A stretch of DNA of 64,000 nucleotides from Iodidimonas nitroreducens (GTDB taxonomy: Bacteria > Pseudomonadota > Alphaproteobacteria > Sphingomonadales > Rhodothalassiaceae): the NCBI RefSeq assembly GCF_008579165.1, contig NZ_BKCN01000005.1; one strand, given 5' to 3'. A program made the translations under genes and the position numbers. This document shows positions 1 to 8,796 of this stretch, piece after piece. Positions within the stretch are counted from its first letter, which is position 1. Each line of letters begins with the position of its first letter. Under the pieces are notes generated by a model. The model had not been told where the DNA came from and ran no database searches. It saw only the letters and a program-made list of their open reading frames with translations.

Positions 1-160
1 CGCGCACGCTGTGGGCGGGCAGGCGATCAGCCAGGCTTTGCGCCCTTTGCCACAGATCGCTGATCGGCACCGGATCCCGGCCGGAAGCCGCACCCAACCC
101 ATCGGCGCTTGCCGGTTGCAAGGCCGTGGCGGATAAAAAGGAGCGAAGCCATGCCATCAT
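1..160 (-). CDS. DUF58 domain protein, N-terminal fragment
   Basis: On the minus strand an open frame starts with ATG-ATG at 160 and runs off the window after about 53 codons. It lies 13 bases downstream of the moxR stop. The start reads MMAWLRSFLSA and continues with a segment (DLWQRAQSLADRLPAHSVR) like the N-terminal helix of DUF58 proteins. MoxR-type ATPases are commonly followed by a DUF58 gene in bacteria, and that context is the main support. The conserved DUF58 core lies outside the window, so the family is inferred. Confidence 0.6.
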   Translation of the reverse strand, partial: MMAWLRSFLSATALQPASADGLGAASGRDPVPISDLWQRAQSLADRLPAHSVR

Positions 161-173
161 CTACGGGGCCTGC

Positions 174-1184
174 TCAAAGTTTGGCCGCCAGATCGGCGAT
201 CACCTGATCATTGGTCAGGCCATCGGCGCGGGCCGGAAAGCTGAGCGCCATGCGATGGCGCAGGATCGGCACCGCCAGATCTTTTACATCATCCACCGAT
301 GGCACCTGCCGCCCATCAATGAGGGCGCGGGCCCGGCATCCCAGCATCAAAGCCTGTGCCGCCCGGGGACCGGGGCCCCAGGTGATTTCAGGATGATCGG
401 CGCCCGGGCGCGCCCCCCTCACCAGATCGAGAATGGCATTGACCACGCTTTCGCCCACCGGCAGGGATCGCACCAGCCTTTGCAAATGCATCAGGCGCTG
501 GCCATCAATGATCTGTTTGGGCGTTTGGCTTTGGGTGCCGGTGGTGTGCAAAAGGATCGCCCGTTCCGCCTCGCGATCGGGATAATCCACATGAATTTGC
601 ATCAAAAACCGGTCGAGCTGGGCTTCGGGCAGGGGATAGGTGCCTTCCTGCTCGATGGGATTTTGGGTGGCCAGCACATGAAAGGGTTCGGGCAATTGAT
701 GGCGCACCCCGGCGACTGATACCTGCTTTTCCTGCATCGCCTGCAAAAGTGCCGATTGGGTGCGCGGGCTGGCCCGGTTGATTTCATCGGCCATCAGAAG
801 CTGGCTGAAAACCGGCCCGGGCAGAAAGCGGAAATGGCGTTTGCCGCTCTCATCTTCTTCCAGTACTTCGCTTCCTAAAATGTCGGCGGGCAAAAGATCG
901 GGGGTGAATTGCACCCGCTTTTCCGAAAGCCCCAGCACCGTGCCATAGGTTTCAACGAGCAGGGTTTTGGCCAGCCCCGGCACCCCCACGATCAGGGCAT
1001 GGCCGCCGCCGAGCAGGGTGGTCAGGGTTTCTTCGATCACCCGATCCTGACCAAAGATATGCTGCCCGATTTCGGATTTGATCTGCTGGATGGCGTGGAT
1101 GGCGGCTTCAGCATCCCGCCCGCTATCTGGAAGGGGAGAGCGATGCGCGGGAGCGTTTGTTGCCTGGCTGACGTGCTCGTTCAT
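174..1184 (-). CDS. MoxR-family AAA+ ATPase
   Basis: A 336-residue AAA+ ATPase of the MoxR type, probably a chaperone-like factor that helps mature or insert metal centres or substrates of the neighbouring DUF58/VWA-type proteins. Visible motifs are a Walker A-like GVPGLAKT near residue 67, Walker B LLMADEINRASPRTQSALL, and the MoxR hallmark ATQNPIEQEGTYPLPEAQLD. The open frame extends to 2102, but that extension is antisense to the next two genes and has no family similarity, so I start at ATG 1184 (MNEHVSQ), which gives a normal family length. The DUF58 fragment follows immediately, suggesting an operon. The exact substrate is unknown. Confidence 0.9.
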   Translation of the reverse strand: MNEHVSQATNAPAHRSPLPDSGRDAEAAIHAIQQIKSEIGQHIFGQDRVIEETLTTLLGGGHALIVGVPGLAKTLLVETYGTVLGLSEKRVQFTPDLLPADILGSEVLEEDESGKRHFRFLPGPVFSQLLMADEINRASPRTQSALLQAMQEKQVSVAGVRHQLPEPFHVLATQNPIEQEGTYPLPEAQLDRFLMQIHVDYPDREAERAILLHTTGTQSQTPKQIIDGQRLMHLQRLVRSLPVGESVVNAILDLVRGARPGADHPEITWGPGPRAAQALMLGCRARALIDGRQVPSVDDVKDLAVPILRHRMALSFPARADGLTNDQVIADLAAKL

Positions 1185-1310
1185 AAAGGCGGGCCTTTTT
1201 ATGGTCGGTCTGCGGAATGGCCATGCCATGAAAAACCCATGACAGTCCATTTGGTGACATGCTGTTCCCATACTATATAGAAAGGATGAGGCGCGACGAA
1301 AGGCGGAACT

Positions 1311-1910
1311 ATGACGAGAAGCAAAAACAATCCCATAAATGCGCCACAGGCGGAGGCCCCAAACCGGCTGAAGGATCTGTTCGAGGCGATTTCCAAGCAG
1401 CGCTATCCGCCGGTTCATCTGTGGGAGCCCGATCTGTGCGGCGAGATCGATATGCGCATCAAAAGCGATGGCACATGGCATTATATGGGCACGCCGATCA
1501 ACCGGCCTGAAATGGTTCGGCTGTTTTCCAGCGTTTTGCGCCATGATGATGATGGCACTTATCTGGTAACCCCGGCGGAAAAATTGAAGATCACCGTCGA
1601 AGATGCCCCCTTTCTGGCCATATCCGTGGATGTGGAGCGGGAAGGCGATGAACAATTGCTGGTTTTTGAAACCCATGTGGGGGATCGGGTGATTGCCGAT
1701 GATGAGCATCCCATCTGGATGAGCGCCGATAAAGATGGCCATAAACGGCCCTATATCCTTGTTCGCAACCGGCTTGAGGCGCTGATCGCCCGCCCGGTTT
1801 ATTATGAGCTTGTGGATTTTGCCGAAGCCCTCACAATAGATGGGAAAGAGATGCTGGGCCTGTGGAGCCGGGGATCTTTTTTCGTGCTCGACGAGATGAC
1901 AAGGGACTAG
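1311..1910 (+). CDS. DUF1285 domain protein
   Basis: A 199-residue cytosolic protein matching the DUF1285 family by eye: the N-terminal part holds P-P-V-H-L-W-x-P and a G-x-I-D-M-R-I segment, followed by GTWHYMGTPINRPEMVRLFSSVLR, a conserved block of this family, then a beta-rich C-terminal half (LKITVEDAPFLAISVDVE). No enzymatic function is established for the family. An AAGGCGGA ribosome site precedes ATG 1311. It is divergent from moxR and is followed four bases later by the Nudix gene, so it probably heads the operon DUF1285, Nudix, DUF6111-like, cca. Confidence 0.8.
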   Translation: MTRSKNNPINAPQAEAPNRLKDLFEAISKQRYPPVHLWEPDLCGEIDMRIKSDGTWHYMGTPINRPEMVRLFSSVLRHDDDGTYLVTPAEKLKITVEDAPFLAISVDVEREGDEQLLVFETHVGDRVIADDEHPIWMSADKDGHKRPYILVRNRLEALIARPVYYELVDFAEALTIDGKEMLGLWSRGSFFVLDEMTRD

Positions 1911-1913
1911 GCC

Positions 1914-2545
1914 GTGCTTGAATTGATCCGCCAGCGATTGCAACAGGGGCCGCGCCGGGCCCTGCGCAGCGATTATGATCTTTATGAAGGCCCCGATGCC
2001 CCGATTAAACAAAGCGATGCGGTGCGCCGGGCGGCGGTTCTGGTGCCGATCATCCCCCGTGCCGAAGGGGCCACCATTCTGCTCACCCGGCGGGCCGAAC
2101 ATTTATCCCACCATGCGGGGCAGATCAGCTTTCCCGGGGGCCGCGCCGATGAGGGCGATGCCAATGCCATTGCCACGGCCCTGCGCGAAACCCACGAAGA
2201 AGTGGGGCTGACGTCGGATCGGATCGATATTTTGGGGCGGCTCGACAGCTATGAAACGGTCACGGGTTTTCGGATCGTGCCGGTGGTGGGGATGGTGCTC
2301 CGCCCTTTGATTTAAGGCTCGATTCCCGCGAGGTGGCAGATGCCTTCGAGGTGCCTTTGGATTTTATCCTCGATAGCACCAATCATCAGCGCCATAGCCG
2401 CATGTTTCGCGGGCAGCGGCGGCATTTTTATGCCATGCCTTATCAGGATTTCTATATCTGGGGGGCCACGGCCCATATGCTGGTCAATCTGGCCGAAGTG
2501 CTGGGCGATGAACGGCCTTTAGAACAATCGGAACCAAATCTATGA
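1914..2545 (+). CDS. CoA pyrophosphatase-type Nudix hydrolase (frameshifted)
   Basis: A Nudix hydrolase of the CoA/NADH pyrophosphatase group, expected to cut nucleoside diphosphate derivatives. The Nudix box is clear (FPGGRADEGDANAIATALRE followed by THEEVG). The reading frame starts at GTG 1914, directly after the DUF1285 stop, and is interrupted near 2300-2305: adding one C in the run at ctccgccc restores a continuous protein of about 210 residues ending at 2545 with a family-typical end (EVPLDFIL, then FYIWGATAHML). The 3' end overlaps the next start as ATGA, indicating translational coupling. I regard the break as a sequencing undercall rather than a true pseudogene. Confidence 0.85.
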
Positions 2546-2862
2546 GTGCTTTATTGATCAGGCTGGGGCTGTTTTTGCTGCCCTTCATTTTTTTCTTTTT
2601 ATGGCTTTTACTGGTGCGCCATCTCAAGCGCGCGGGGGGCAAAATCAACCCGAAGCTGGATTATGCCATTATGGGGGCAGGTTTGGGCTTTATCGGCCTT
2701 TATGGGGCGATTTTCTATTTTTATGCCCAATCCACCCCCCCGGCACAGGATGATCTGCGCTATGTTCCTGCCCGGATGGTGGATGGGGAGATGGTGCCCG
2801 GGCATTTTGAAAAACGCGGTACCGAGCCGCCCCAAAGCCCTGTGGCCCCACAAGAAAATTGA
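2542..2862 (+). CDS. small membrane protein, DUF6111-like
   Basis: A 106-residue protein with two hydrophobic segments: an N-terminal one (about residues 5-24, LGLFLLPFIFFFLWLLLV) and a second near residues 46-64 (GAGLGFIGLYGAIFYFYA). A charged stretch lies between them and a Pro-rich hydrophilic tail follows. In Alphaproteobacteria small DUF6111 proteins sit exactly between the CoA-pyrophosphatase and CCA-adding enzyme genes, and position plus topology support that family. The start overlaps the Nudix stop (ATGA) and cca follows six bases downstream. The function is unknown. Confidence 0.7.
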   Translation: MSALLIRLGLFLLPFIFFFLWLLLVRHLKRAGGKINPKLDYAIMGAGLGFIGLYGAIFYFYAQSTPPAQDDLRYVPARMVDGEMVPGHFEKRGTEPPQSPVAPQEN

Positions 2863-2868
2863 TCGGGC

Positions 2869-4146
2869 ATGGGGGTGATCACACGCCATGCGGATCTGTT
2901 GAAACGGGCCTTTGCCCATGATCGGGCGCTGGTGGCGGTGATCATGGCTTTGGGGGCTGATCAGGCCCGGATTGTGGGCGGGGCGGTGCGCGATGCCCTT
3001 TTGGGCCGGGTTGTTTCAGATATCGATATTGCCACATCCCTTGATCCCCGAATGGTGATGGACAGGCTTCGGGCGGCGGGTATGAAAACCGTTCCCACCG
3101 GGCTTGCCCATGGCACCATCACTGCGATCAGCGGTCATCGCCCGTTCGAGATAACGACCCTGCGCCATGATGTGGAAAGCTTTGGCCGTCATGCCCTTGT
3201 GCGCTTTACCGGTGATTGGGCCGCTGATGCCGCGCGGCGGGATTTTACCATGAATGCGCTTTATGCCGATCTTGATGGCCGGCTTTATGATGAGGTGGGC
3301 GGCCTTGAGGATGCCCAAAAGGGGCGGGTGGTATTCATTGGCGATCCGGGCCAGAGGATTGCCGAAGATGCCTTGCGGATTTTGCGGTTTTTTCGCTTTC
3401 ACGCCCATTATGGCCGGGGCGAGCCGGATCGGGAAAGCTTGCAGGCCGCCATCGATCTGGCGGATCGGCTGGATATTTTATCGGTGGAGCGTATTCGCGC
3501 CGAAAGCCTGAAACTGCTGGCGGCTGCCGATCCCTGTCCGGTGATGATGTTGATGGATCGGGGCGGGATATTGGCGCATATCCTGCCTGAAAAGGTGCCC
3601 GATCCCGAATTTGGGGTTTTGCGCCGGTTGATCGCGCGGGAAACATCTTTAGGCATCGGCGATCCCCTGCGGCGTTTGGCGGCGGTGATCCGGGTTGGTG
3701 CGCGGGCGCATGTGGGGGCGCGGCTCAAATGTTCGGGGGCAGAGCAAAAGCGCTTGGCAGCGATGGAAGGGCCGGTTCCGGCCTGCGACCCCCCATCGCT
3801 GGGCCGGGCGGCCTATGCATTGGGCGGCCCCACGGTTCTGGATCGCCTGTTGCTTGGGGATCAGGAGATGAGCCCGTCGGCGCTGGCAGCAATTCGCGAT
3901 CAGCTTGATGCCATTGCGGCCCGGCCCCGGCCTCGGTTTCCGGTTTCGGGAGCGGATCTGGCGGCCTTGGGCGTGCCTGCCGGCCCGCAGATGGGGGAAA
4001 TCCTGGGTTTGCTGCAAAAGCACTGGGTGGCGAGCGATTTCAGCCTGTCGAGAAACGCGCTTCTGGCATTGGCGGAAAAGCAAGCAGACTTGAAATCTGA
4101 AAAACCGAAGCCCGGAAAAAATGCGGGAGACAGCTTTGATGCATAA
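2869..4146 (+). CDS. cca: CCA tRNA nucleotidyltransferase
   Basis: A 425-residue class II nucleotidyltransferase that adds or repairs the 3' CCA end of tRNA. The head domain shows RIVGGAVRDALLG and the catalytic SDIDIAT (Asp-x-Asp), followed by the RRDFTMNAL block and the LRFFRFHAHYG helix typical of poly(A) polymerase/CCA enzymes. The C-terminal half is helical, as in short bacterial members without an HD domain. It is the last enzyme of the DUF1285-Nudix-DUF6111 operon. Its 3' end overlaps the next gene by a few codons. Confidence 0.93.
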   Translation: MGVITRHADLLKRAFAHDRALVAVIMALGADQARIVGGAVRDALLGRVVSDIDIATSLDPRMVMDRLRAAGMKTVPTGLAHGTITAISGHRPFEITTLRHDVESFGRHALVRFTGDWAADAARRDFTMNALYADLDGRLYDEVGGLEDAQKGRVVFIGDPGQRIAEDALRILRFFRFHAHYGRGEPDRESLQAAIDLADRLDILSVERIRAESLKLLAAADPCPVMMLMDRGGILAHILPEKVPDPEFGVLRRLIARETSLGIGDPLRRLAAVIRVGARAHVGARLKCSGAEQKRLAAMEGPVPACDPPSLGRAAYALGGPTVLDRLLLGDQEMSPSALAAIRDQLDAIAARPRPRFPVSGADLAALGVPAGPQMGEILGLLQKHWVASDFSLSRNALLALAEKQADLKSEKPKPGKNAGDSFDA

Positions 4147-4690
4147 AAAAGAGCCATGGGAATGGGCGATTTTAGGCGGGTTGGCTTTGGCCGGGCTGCT
4201 GATCCTTGGCTTTTTCACCCATGCTTATCTTAAATCCCAATGGGTCATTGAAATCGCCCTTGATCTGCCCGCCCCCCCTGAGGCTGCTTTTTATCTGCTG
4301 AGCGACCCTGAAAGCCGCGTGGCCTGGCAATTCGGGGTGACGGATATTGCCCCTCTCACCGGCGAAGGCCATGCCATTGGCGCCACCCGGATGATCTATC
4401 TGCGGGTGGATGGCAAGCCCATACAGATCAGCGAAACCCAGTTGATTTATGATCGGCCCCGCCTTTGGGCGGTGGCTCAAGAGGCTGCGGATGCCGAGAT
4501 CGAGGTGCGGGCGCAGCTTCAGCCCACCCCCCTTGGCAGCCAGCTGATCTGGCGTGAAACATGGCGCTATCAAACCCCCATGGCCCGCCTGTTGGCCCCC
4601 TTTGCAACGGGCACCCGGAAAGATCATCTTGAACGCGCCCTCGATCGCTTGGCTGATAGAGCGGCCAAAACCGAGGGGCAGGGCGGCTGA
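4139..4690 (+). CDS. membrane-anchored SRPBCC-fold protein
   Basis: A 183-residue protein with one N-terminal transmembrane segment (about residues 6-26, WAILGGLALAGLLILGFFTHA), then a START/SRPBCC-like domain. That domain begins with the usual pattern I-x-L-x-L-P-A-P-P-E-A-A-F-x-L-L-S-D-P-E-S-R-V-A-W-Q and ends with an amphipathic helix. Such domains bind hydrophobic ligands; the ligand here is unknown. I choose ATG 4139 because GGGAG lies nine bases upstream; an in-frame ATG at 4121 is possible. The gene overlaps the end of cca, so it may be co-transcribed. Confidence 0.7.
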   Translation: MHKKEPWEWAILGGLALAGLLILGFFTHAYLKSQWVIEIALDLPAPPEAAFYLLSDPESRVAWQFGVTDIAPLTGEGHAIGATRMIYLRVDGKPIQISETQLIYDRPRLWAVAQEAADAEIEVRAQLQPTPLGSQLIWRETWRYQTPMARLLAPFATGTRKDHLERALDRLADRAAKTEGQGG

Positions 4691-4811
4691 TCCTTTTTTT
4701 TCGTGGAAGATGGCTGGACAATGGCGCCAATCGCGCTATCCTCCAGCCGCATTATCAGATGAATATGGTCTGATTTATGATCCCCGTTCATCATGGCTCA
4801 AGGAGAACCCC

Positions 4812-5294
4812 ATGACACTGCAAAAAGGCGATAAAATTCCATCCGTAGAATTGGCCCATATGGGCGAAAAAGGGCCTGAGAAAATTGCCAGCGATGCCCT
4901 GTTTGCTGGTAAAACAGCCGTTGTTTTTGCCGTTCCGGGGGCGTTTACGCCCACCTGCTCGGCCCGCCATCTGCCGGGTTTCGTGGATCAGATCGATGCG
5001 TTGAAGGCAAAGGGTGTGGATCTGGTGGCCTGTCTTTCGGTCAATGATGTGTTCGTGATGAATGCCTGGGGCAAATCCGCCCATGTTGATGACAAAATCC
5101 TGATGCTGGCGGATGGGAATGGCGCCTTTGCCAAGGCCGCCGGGCTGGAAATGGATGGCTCCGGCTTTGGCATGGGCATCCGCTCCAAGCGCTATGCGAT
5201 GATCATCAAGGATGGGGTCGTCAGCGATATTTTTGTTGAAGAACCCGGCGCTTTCGAGGTGTCTTCCGCCGAATATGTGCTGAAAGCGCTTTAA
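4812..5294 (+). CDS. peroxiredoxin (Prx5/AhpE-like, thiol peroxidase)
   Basis: A 160-residue cytosolic peroxiredoxin of the Prx5 type that reduces hydrogen peroxide and organic peroxides with thiol reductants. The active-site segment is intact: VPGAFTPTCSARHLPGF, with the peroxidatic Cys in the P-x-x-x-T/S-x-x-C pattern near residue 48. The length matches bacterial single-domain Prx5 without a fused glutaredoxin. AGGAGA precedes ATG 4812; the longer upstream frame lacks similarity and is ignored. It stands alone, ended by a strong terminator at 5321. Confidence 0.92.
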   Translation: MTLQKGDKIPSVELAHMGEKGPEKIASDALFAGKTAVVFAVPGAFTPTCSARHLPGFVDQIDALKAKGVDLVACLSVNDVFVMNAWGKSAHVDDKILMLADGNGAFAKAAGLEMDGSGFGMGIRSKRYAMIIKDGVVSDIFVEEPGAFEVSSAEYVLKAL

Positions 5295-5320
5295 GCTTCT
5301 GTTCGTAAAGAATGATCTGC

Positions 5321-5360
5321 TTCTGGCCGGTTTCTCACTAAGGGGCCGGCCAGAATTTTT
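5321..5360 (+). terminator. Rho-independent terminator of the peroxiredoxin gene
   Basis: Perfect 10-bp inverted repeat (TTCTGGCCGG / CCGGCCAGAA) with a 15-base loop, followed by ATTTTT on the plus strand. It lies between the convergent peroxiredoxin and sufE genes. The minus strand lacks a T tail after the stem, so it mainly serves the plus-strand gene. Confidence 0.85.
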
Positions 5361-5375
5361 GGCGGCATTATCCGC

Positions 5376-5867
5376 TCAGGCTTTGGCGGCCTGGGCCATA
5401 TCCCTGATTCGTTCGAGCATGGAAAACAGCCCATTGGCCCGCATGGGCGACAGATGCTGGCGCAATCCCAAATCATCAAGAATGGCGCGGGCATCAATAT
5501 CGAGAATGGCATCGGGGCTTTTGCCCGAAAAGATCAGCAGCATCAAAGCCACCAGCCCTTTAACGATATGGGCATCGCTATCACCCGCCAGATAAAGTCT
5601 TGGCCCGGTTTCATCTGCGGTTTGATCCGCACCATCCTCATCCAGCCGGGCGACCAGCCAAACTTGGCTGGTACAGCCGCGCACTTTATTCTCTTCGCGA
5701 TAGGCATCCTCGGGCAATTTGGGAAGTTTGCGCCCTAAATCAATGATATAGCGATAGCGATCCTCCCAATCATCCATCAGATCAAAGCTATCACGCACCA
5801 TTTGCAGGTCCGTATCACCAAGGGCGATGGAGGGGGATTGTGCATTTAGTGTTTGTGATTGGGTCAT
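5376..5867 (-). CDS. sufE: SufE family cysteine-desulfurase activator
   Basis: A 163-residue SufE-like protein that accepts sulfane sulfur from a cysteine desulfurase for Fe-S cluster assembly. The key segment is EENKVRGCTSQVWL, with the acceptor Cys; upstream is the DWEDRYRYIIDLGRKLP block, and downstream the ADSDA-HIVKGLVALMLLIFSGK helix of the family. I start at ATG 5867 (MTQSQT); the frame is open further upstream but lacks similarity. No suf operon is adjacent, so this is a stand-alone SufE. Confidence 0.92.
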   Translation of the reverse strand: MTQSQTLNAQSPSIALGDTDLQMVRDSFDLMDDWEDRYRYIIDLGRKLPKLPEDAYREENKVRGCTSQVWLVARLDEDGADQTADETGPRLYLAGDSDAHIVKGLVALMLLIFSGKSPDAILDIDARAILDDLGLRQHLSPMRANGLFSMLERIRDMAQAAKA

Positions 5868-5995
5868 AGGCCTGTTCAACTTTGTTTCTCTTGAGGATTT
5901 GGCCCGCCTGAACGTCAATGTCAATGTGCGGGGGCATTTTCACTCACCGTCACTCGATCACAGGGACCAGAGGTCATAAGGAAAGGGACTGCCGC

Positions 5996-7372
5996 GTGAC
6001 TATAAATTCGGATCATGACAGGCCAGAGGATGCCGCAGGAAAAAGCGATAAAACACAGCCCATCCCCTACCCATCGCAGCCCGTTGCCTGGGGCATCGTG
6101 GCTTTGCTGCTATTGATCTATACGGTTTCTTTCATCGATCGCCAGATATTGGCGCTTTTGGTGGGGCCGATCAAAAGCGATCTTGGGGTCAGCGATCTGG
6201 AATTCGGGTTGCTCACGGGCTTGTCTTTTGCCTTGTTCTATACATTTTTCGGCATTCCCTTTGCTCGCCTTGCCGATAGCAGAAGCCGCCGGGGCCTGAT
6301 CGCCTTTGGCATTGCGTTTTGGAGTTTGGCCACTGCCGCCTGTGGGCTGGCGCGGAATTTCGGGATGCTGTTCATCGCCCGCATGGGGGTGGGCATTGGC
6401 GAGGCGACCCTTACGCCTGCGGCCAATTCGCTGATTTCCGATCTGTTTCCGCCGCATTTACGGGGGCGGGCGATCAGCATCTATACGCTGGGCATCCCCC
6501 TCGGCTCGGCTCTTGCCTTTTTATTCGGGGGGGCGGTGATTGCGTGGGTGAGCGCCAGCCCCACCCAAAGCCTGCCTTTTTTTGGCGAGATTCGCGGCTG
6601 GCAGATGACCTTCGTCATCGTTGGCCTGCCGGGGATCTTGCTTTCGGCGGCGATGCTTTTGTTTGTCAAGGAACCCCCCCGCCGCGAAAGGCTGAACCAA
6701 AGCACCGAACCGGTCCCCATCAAAGACGTGGCCCGTTATTTTCTCGCTCGCTGGCGGGTTTATGGCCTGGGCTTCACCGGGATCGCTTTTTTGTCGGCTT
6801 TGGGCTATGGCACGATCTATTTCATCGGGGCTTTTTTTGGCCGGGTGCATGGCTTTAGCCCCGCTGAAATCGGCCTGACCTTTGGCCTGATCCTGCTGAT
6901 TTTCGGTACCGCCGGGATTGTTTTTGCAGGGATTTTAGCGGATCGCTGGGTGGCACAGGGACGCAGCGATGCCCATGTGCGGATTTTGATCCTGTCGATT
7001 GTGTTCGGCGCCCCTTTCGCGCTCAGCTTTCCCCTTGTCAGCTCGCCCGCGCTGGCGATTGCCCTGCTTTCGGGGGCGGTGTTTTTTTCCAATTGGGTAT
7101 GGGGCACGGCTTATGCCGGGGTGGCGGCGGCCAGCCCCAATGAATTGCGCGGGCAGGCGACGGCCATTTATCTGTTCGTCATTAATCTCATCGGGCTGGG
7201 TTTGGGGCCAACGCTGTTTGGCTTTCTCACCACCAAGGTTTTTGCCGATGATCAGATGATCGATTGGGCCTATGTGGTGGTGGCGCTGATTGCCATGCCT
7301 ATTGCCTTTATCTGTCTGATGATCGCTCGCCCGGCTTTTGCCCGACAATTTGATGAGGTGAACAGGCTTTAG
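5996..7372 (+). CDS. MFS transporter, spinster-like
   Basis: A 458-residue major-facilitator carrier with about 12 hydrophobic segments. The first helix is followed by the motif SFIDRQILALLVGPIKSDLG and then FGIPFARLADSRSRRGLI (motif A-like loop), a pattern seen in spinster-type MFS proteins (YTVSFIDRQ, GEA..P...S). I choose GTG 5996 because AAGGAAAGGG lies just upstream; the frame is open from 5918. Substrate unknown: members of this group move lipids, sugars or organic acids. It is divergent from sufE with about 130 bases between starts. Confidence 0.8.
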   Translation: MTINSDHDRPEDAAGKSDKTQPIPYPSQPVAWGIVALLLLIYTVSFIDRQILALLVGPIKSDLGVSDLEFGLLTGLSFALFYTFFGIPFARLADSRSRRGLIAFGIAFWSLATAACGLARNFGMLFIARMGVGIGEATLTPAANSLISDLFPPHLRGRAISIYTLGIPLGSALAFLFGGAVIAWVSASPTQSLPFFGEIRGWQMTFVIVGLPGILLSAAMLLFVKEPPRRERLNQSTEPVPIKDVARYFLARWRVYGLGFTGIAFLSALGYGTIYFIGAFFGRVHGFSPAEIGLTFGLILLIFGTAGIVFAGILADRWVAQGRSDAHVRILILSIVFGAPFALSFPLVSSPALAIALLSGAVFFSNWVWGTAYAGVAAASPNELRGQATAIYLFVINLIGLGLGPTLFGFLTTKVFADDQMIDWAYVVVALIAMPIAFICLMIARPAFARQFDEVNRL

Positions 7373-7414
7373 GATCTGATCCTGGCCCGGCACCCCATCA
7401 TTTTACAGTCCGGC

Positions 7415-7801
7415 TCAGTCTTCAAGGCTTCGTAATTCGCGATCAAGCTTGAAGCGCTTTGAAGTGAGATAGGATTCCATCGATTGGATGCGCCGGTCGA
7501 TGGATCGAAAGCGCTTTTTCAGATCCACAGCCATCACATCGGGATGGGTGCGGGCGGTGCGCCAAAAGCGTTCTTCCTCTTCATTGGCGTAAAGATCTTT
7601 CGGTTTTTCATCGAGAACGAAATAGAGCACGATATATCCGACCAGGAGAGGGCCAAACCATCCAATGACACTGCCAATCACAAGGGCGGCGCGCAGGATA
7701 TTGGCCTTGATCCCGCTATAATCGGCAAGACCGGCGCAAATACCCAGAATCTTGCCATTTTTCGGATCTTTATAAAGCTTGTTGGGGCTAAAGCGTGTCA
7801 T
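7415..7801 (-). CDS. pspC: phage-shock protein C (PspC domain)
   Basis: A 128-residue membrane protein with an N-terminal PspC domain: the opening NKLYKDPKNGKILGICAGLADYSGI is the family signature, followed by a hydrophobic segment (WFGPLLVGYIVLYFVL, about residues 47-62) and a charged coiled C-terminal tail (RSIDRRIQSMESYL). With PspB it senses envelope stress and frees the activator from PspA. Its start overlaps the end of pspB by 14 bases. It is last in the operon small ORF-pspA-pspB-pspC. Confidence 0.92.
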   Translation of the reverse strand: MTRFSPNKLYKDPKNGKILGICAGLADYSGIKANILRAALVIGSVIGWFGPLLVGYIVLYFVLDEKPKDLYANEEEERFWRTARTHPDVMAVDLKKRFRSIDRRIQSMESYLTSKRFKLDRELRSLED

Positions 7802-8024
7802 GGCGACGTGATCTCCAATCTGGCACTTCATCATCAAGGATGCGCTCAAGGGTTTCCATACGATCTTCAAGCTTTTCGGAAAGCTTGCGCAGTTCATCCA
7901 ATGTCGCTTCGTCCTGGGCGGTCAGCCCCTTGGTCTTTTTCATTTCGGTTGCATAATGAAATATGACGATCAAGGGGATGACAACGGCGAAGAGCAAGAT
8001 GAGCGGAACTTCAAGAAACGACAT
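7788..8024 (-). CDS. pspB: phage-shock protein B
   Basis: A 78-residue protein with one N-terminal membrane segment (about residues 5-24, EVPLILLFAVVIPLIVIFHY) and a charged coiled-coil tail (LRKLSEKLEDRMETLERIL). Size, topology and tail match PspB, which cooperates with PspC at the inner membrane to relay stress to PspA/PspF. It lies 12 bases after pspA and overlaps pspC, so the three are clearly one transcription unit. Confidence 0.93.
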   Translation of the reverse strand: MSFLEVPLILLFAVVIPLIVIFHYATEMKKTKGLTAQDEATLDELRKLSEKLEDRMETLERILDDEVPDWRSRRHDTL

Positions 8025-8036
8025 GGGAGGCTCCGA

Positions 8037-8720
8037 TCATTGGGCTGATTTTTTGCTGGGGGTGATTTTTTTCTTCAGGGCATCAAGCTCGGCTTCGATG
8101 GCATCCTCGGTTTCCAGATTGGCAAATTCATCTTCCAGGCTGTTGCTTTTTGATCGCCCCAGATCAAGGGCCTGCGCTTCGCCTTCAATGCGGTCGAGGC
8201 GGGCATCCACCTTGTCGAAGCGTTCAAAGGCAGTTTCCACCCGATTATCATAAAGCGTCCGCTTGATCCGCAGATTATTCTGGGCGGTTTTATAGCGGGC
8301 CTCAATGGTCGATTTCTTGGCCTTGGCTTCGCGCAATTTTGTTTCCAGCTTCAGCGCGTCTTCTTCATGACGCCCCAAAGCTTCGCTTAAATGATCAAGC
8401 TCTTCCTGCAGATGGGTGGCAATTTCGCCCAGCTTGGCTTTTTCCTGCAAAGCACCGCGCGCCAGATCATCCCGATCCTTTGAAAGCGCCAGTTCGGCCT
8501 TGCGCTGCCATTCGGCCTGAGCTTCGATCAAACGGTTCAACCGGCGTTGATTGTCTTTTTGATCGGCGATGGTTTTGGCTGCGGCCGAACGCACCTCCAC
8601 AAGGGTGTCTTCCATTTCCTGAATCATCAGCCGGATCATTTTTTCCGGTTCTTCTGCATGATCGAGAAGGGCATTGAGATTGGAATTGATGATGTCGGTC
8701 AAACGGGAAAAAATACCCAT
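8037..8720 (-). CDS. pspA: phage-shock protein A (PspA/IM30)
   Basis: A 227-residue, almost fully alpha-helical coiled-coil protein. The start MGIFSRLTDIINSNLNALLD and the segment AEEPEKMIRLMIQEMED are PspA/IM30 hallmarks. It binds stressed inner membrane and, in the resting cell, inhibits the enhancer-binding protein PspF, encoded divergently at 9208. It is the main product of the sigma-54 psp operon; a small ORF at 8979-8815 lies between it and the promoter. Confidence 0.96.
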   Translation of the reverse strand: MGIFSRLTDIINSNLNALLDHAEEPEKMIRLMIQEMEDTLVEVRSAAAKTIADQKDNQRRLNRLIEAQAEWQRKAELALSKDRDDLARGALQEKAKLGEIATHLQEELDHLSEALGRHEEDALKLETKLREAKAKKSTIEARYKTAQNNLRIKRTLYDNRVETAFERFDKVDARLDRIEGEAQALDLGRSKSNSLEDEFANLETEDAIEAELDALKKKITPSKKSAQ

Positions 8721-8796
8721 GGTTCATTATCCTTTTTTATTGTCTCGCTGTCGTCACTCGGGCTGGTTTATCGGGCGCTTTTCACATCGCCTCTGG

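Noticed and set aside
1185..2102. Upstream extension of the moxR frame to 2102
   Set aside because: It is antisense to the DUF1285 and Nudix genes, has no similarity and would make the protein far longer than its family.
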